This document shows, in pieces, positions 6,161 through 6,568 of a stretch of 6,568 bases of DNA (position 1 is its first letter; each line of letters starts with the position of its first letter). The stretch lies in the NCBI GenBank assembly GCA_905235345.1, contig CAJOLO010000082.1, forward strand, positions 1 to 6,568, written 5' to 3'. The position numbers and the translations under genes are program-made. The DNA is from an uncultured Lachnospiraceae bacterium (GTDB lineage: Bacteria > Bacillota > Clostridia > Lachnospirales > Lachnospiraceae). The notes below the pieces were generated by a model that did not search any database, had not been told where the DNA came from, and was given only the letters and a program-made list of their open reading frames with translations.

Positions 6161-6568
6161 ATGCAATTGCGATATGTTACGACAACTTATGAGAATAATG
6201 TAAAAGAAAGAGTGGAGAAGAATGTTCCTTTTGAACAGGATACAGAACGGGAAAATGAACTGATCAATCTTTATCCGCAGGTTAAATATCAGACCTTTGA
6301 TGGTTTCGGAGGTGCACTGACGGATTCTGCAGGATATGTTTTCTCTCTTATGAACGAGGAACAGAAAACAGAAATGTTGAAGCAGTATTTTGGAAGGGAT
6401 AATATGAAATACAACATGGTGCGTATTCCGATTGACAGCTGCGATTTTTCCATTGAGCATTATGAAGCTGATTCGGATGAGGAGGATGAGAACTTTGAGA
6501 AATTCTCCTTCGAACGTGTGGAGAAGTACATTCTTCCATTGCTGGATGCCGCTGAGAAGGAGTATGGT
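6161..6568 (+). CDS. Glycoside hydrolase family 30, N-terminal part (cut by window edge)
   Basis: The first 136 codons are open to the right edge with no stop. Residues 46-57 (FDGFGGALTDSA) and 87-96 (VRIPIDSCDF) match the opening beta-strands of the GH30 barrel, as in glucosylceramidase-type enzymes. The pattern F-S-x-E-x-x-x-x-Y-I-L-P-L-L (115-128) is also family-typical. Full members are about 440-500 residues, so the two catalytic glutamates lie beyond the window and activity cannot be judged. There is no signal peptide (start MQLRYVTTTY), which points to a cytoplasmic enzyme acting on imported glycosides. Known GH30 activities include beta-glucosidase, beta-1,6-glucanase, beta-xylosidase and beta-fucosidase; which applies is unknown. 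An acidic run of Asp and Glu sits at 103-110. It starts one base after the regulator stop, so it is probably in the same transcript. Confidence 0.88.
   Translation, partial: MQLRYVTTTYENNVKERVEKNVPFEQDTERENELINLYPQVKYQTFDGFGGALTDSAGYVFSLMNEEQKTEMLKQYFGRDNMKYNMVRIPIDSCDFSIEHYEADSDEEDENFEKFSFERVEKYILPLLDAAEKEYG

Noticed and set aside
6119..6460. A 113-codon open frame on the minus strand over the regulator/GH30 junction
   Set aside because: It is antisense to two well-supported genes, has no ribosome site and its translation resembles no known protein type.

Overview
The window is a compact, single-strand carbohydrate uptake and sensing locus. It looks like an AT-rich, low-GC Gram-positive anaerobe, most likely a Lachnospiraceae-type Clostridia. 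The grounds are strong AGGAGG-type ribosome sites, a lipoprotein signal with a Ser/Thr/Asp-rich linker, and a CUT1-type sugar ABC transporter next to a YesM/YesN-type two-component pair. The species cannot be named from the sequence alone.

Layout, all on the + strand: a non-coding leader with a good sigma-A-like promoter and a dyad (1-134); a sugar-binding lipoprotein (135-1514); a 212-base intergenic region with a terminator-like hairpin (1561-1621) and a smaller dyad; two membrane permeases that overlap by 4 bases (1727-2623 and 2620-3495); a membrane sensor histidine kinase of the His_kinase/YesM class (3556-5355); an AraC-type response regulator (5410-6159); and, one base later, the first 136 codons of a family GH30 glycoside hydrolase that runs off the right edge (6161-6568).

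How the genes probably work together: the lipoprotein captures an oligosaccharide or glycoside outside the cell. The two permeases pass it inward, powered by an ATPase that is not encoded here, probably a shared MsmK/UgpC-like protein. The GH30 enzyme shows no signal peptide and would cleave the imported, probably beta-linked, sugar in the cytoplasm. The kinase and regulator probably sense the sugar or its uptake and control the promoter at the left end. The hairpin after the binding-protein gene would allow that gene to be expressed more strongly than the permeases.

No mobile element, CRISPR array, tRNA or rRNA was seen. The gene set is a familiar type. The items worth a second look are in the regulatory DNA (pyrimidine block, two dyads, hairpin), in the cysteine-rich sensor domain, and in the substrate of the GH30 enzyme. 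I found no convincing evidence of an entirely new system.
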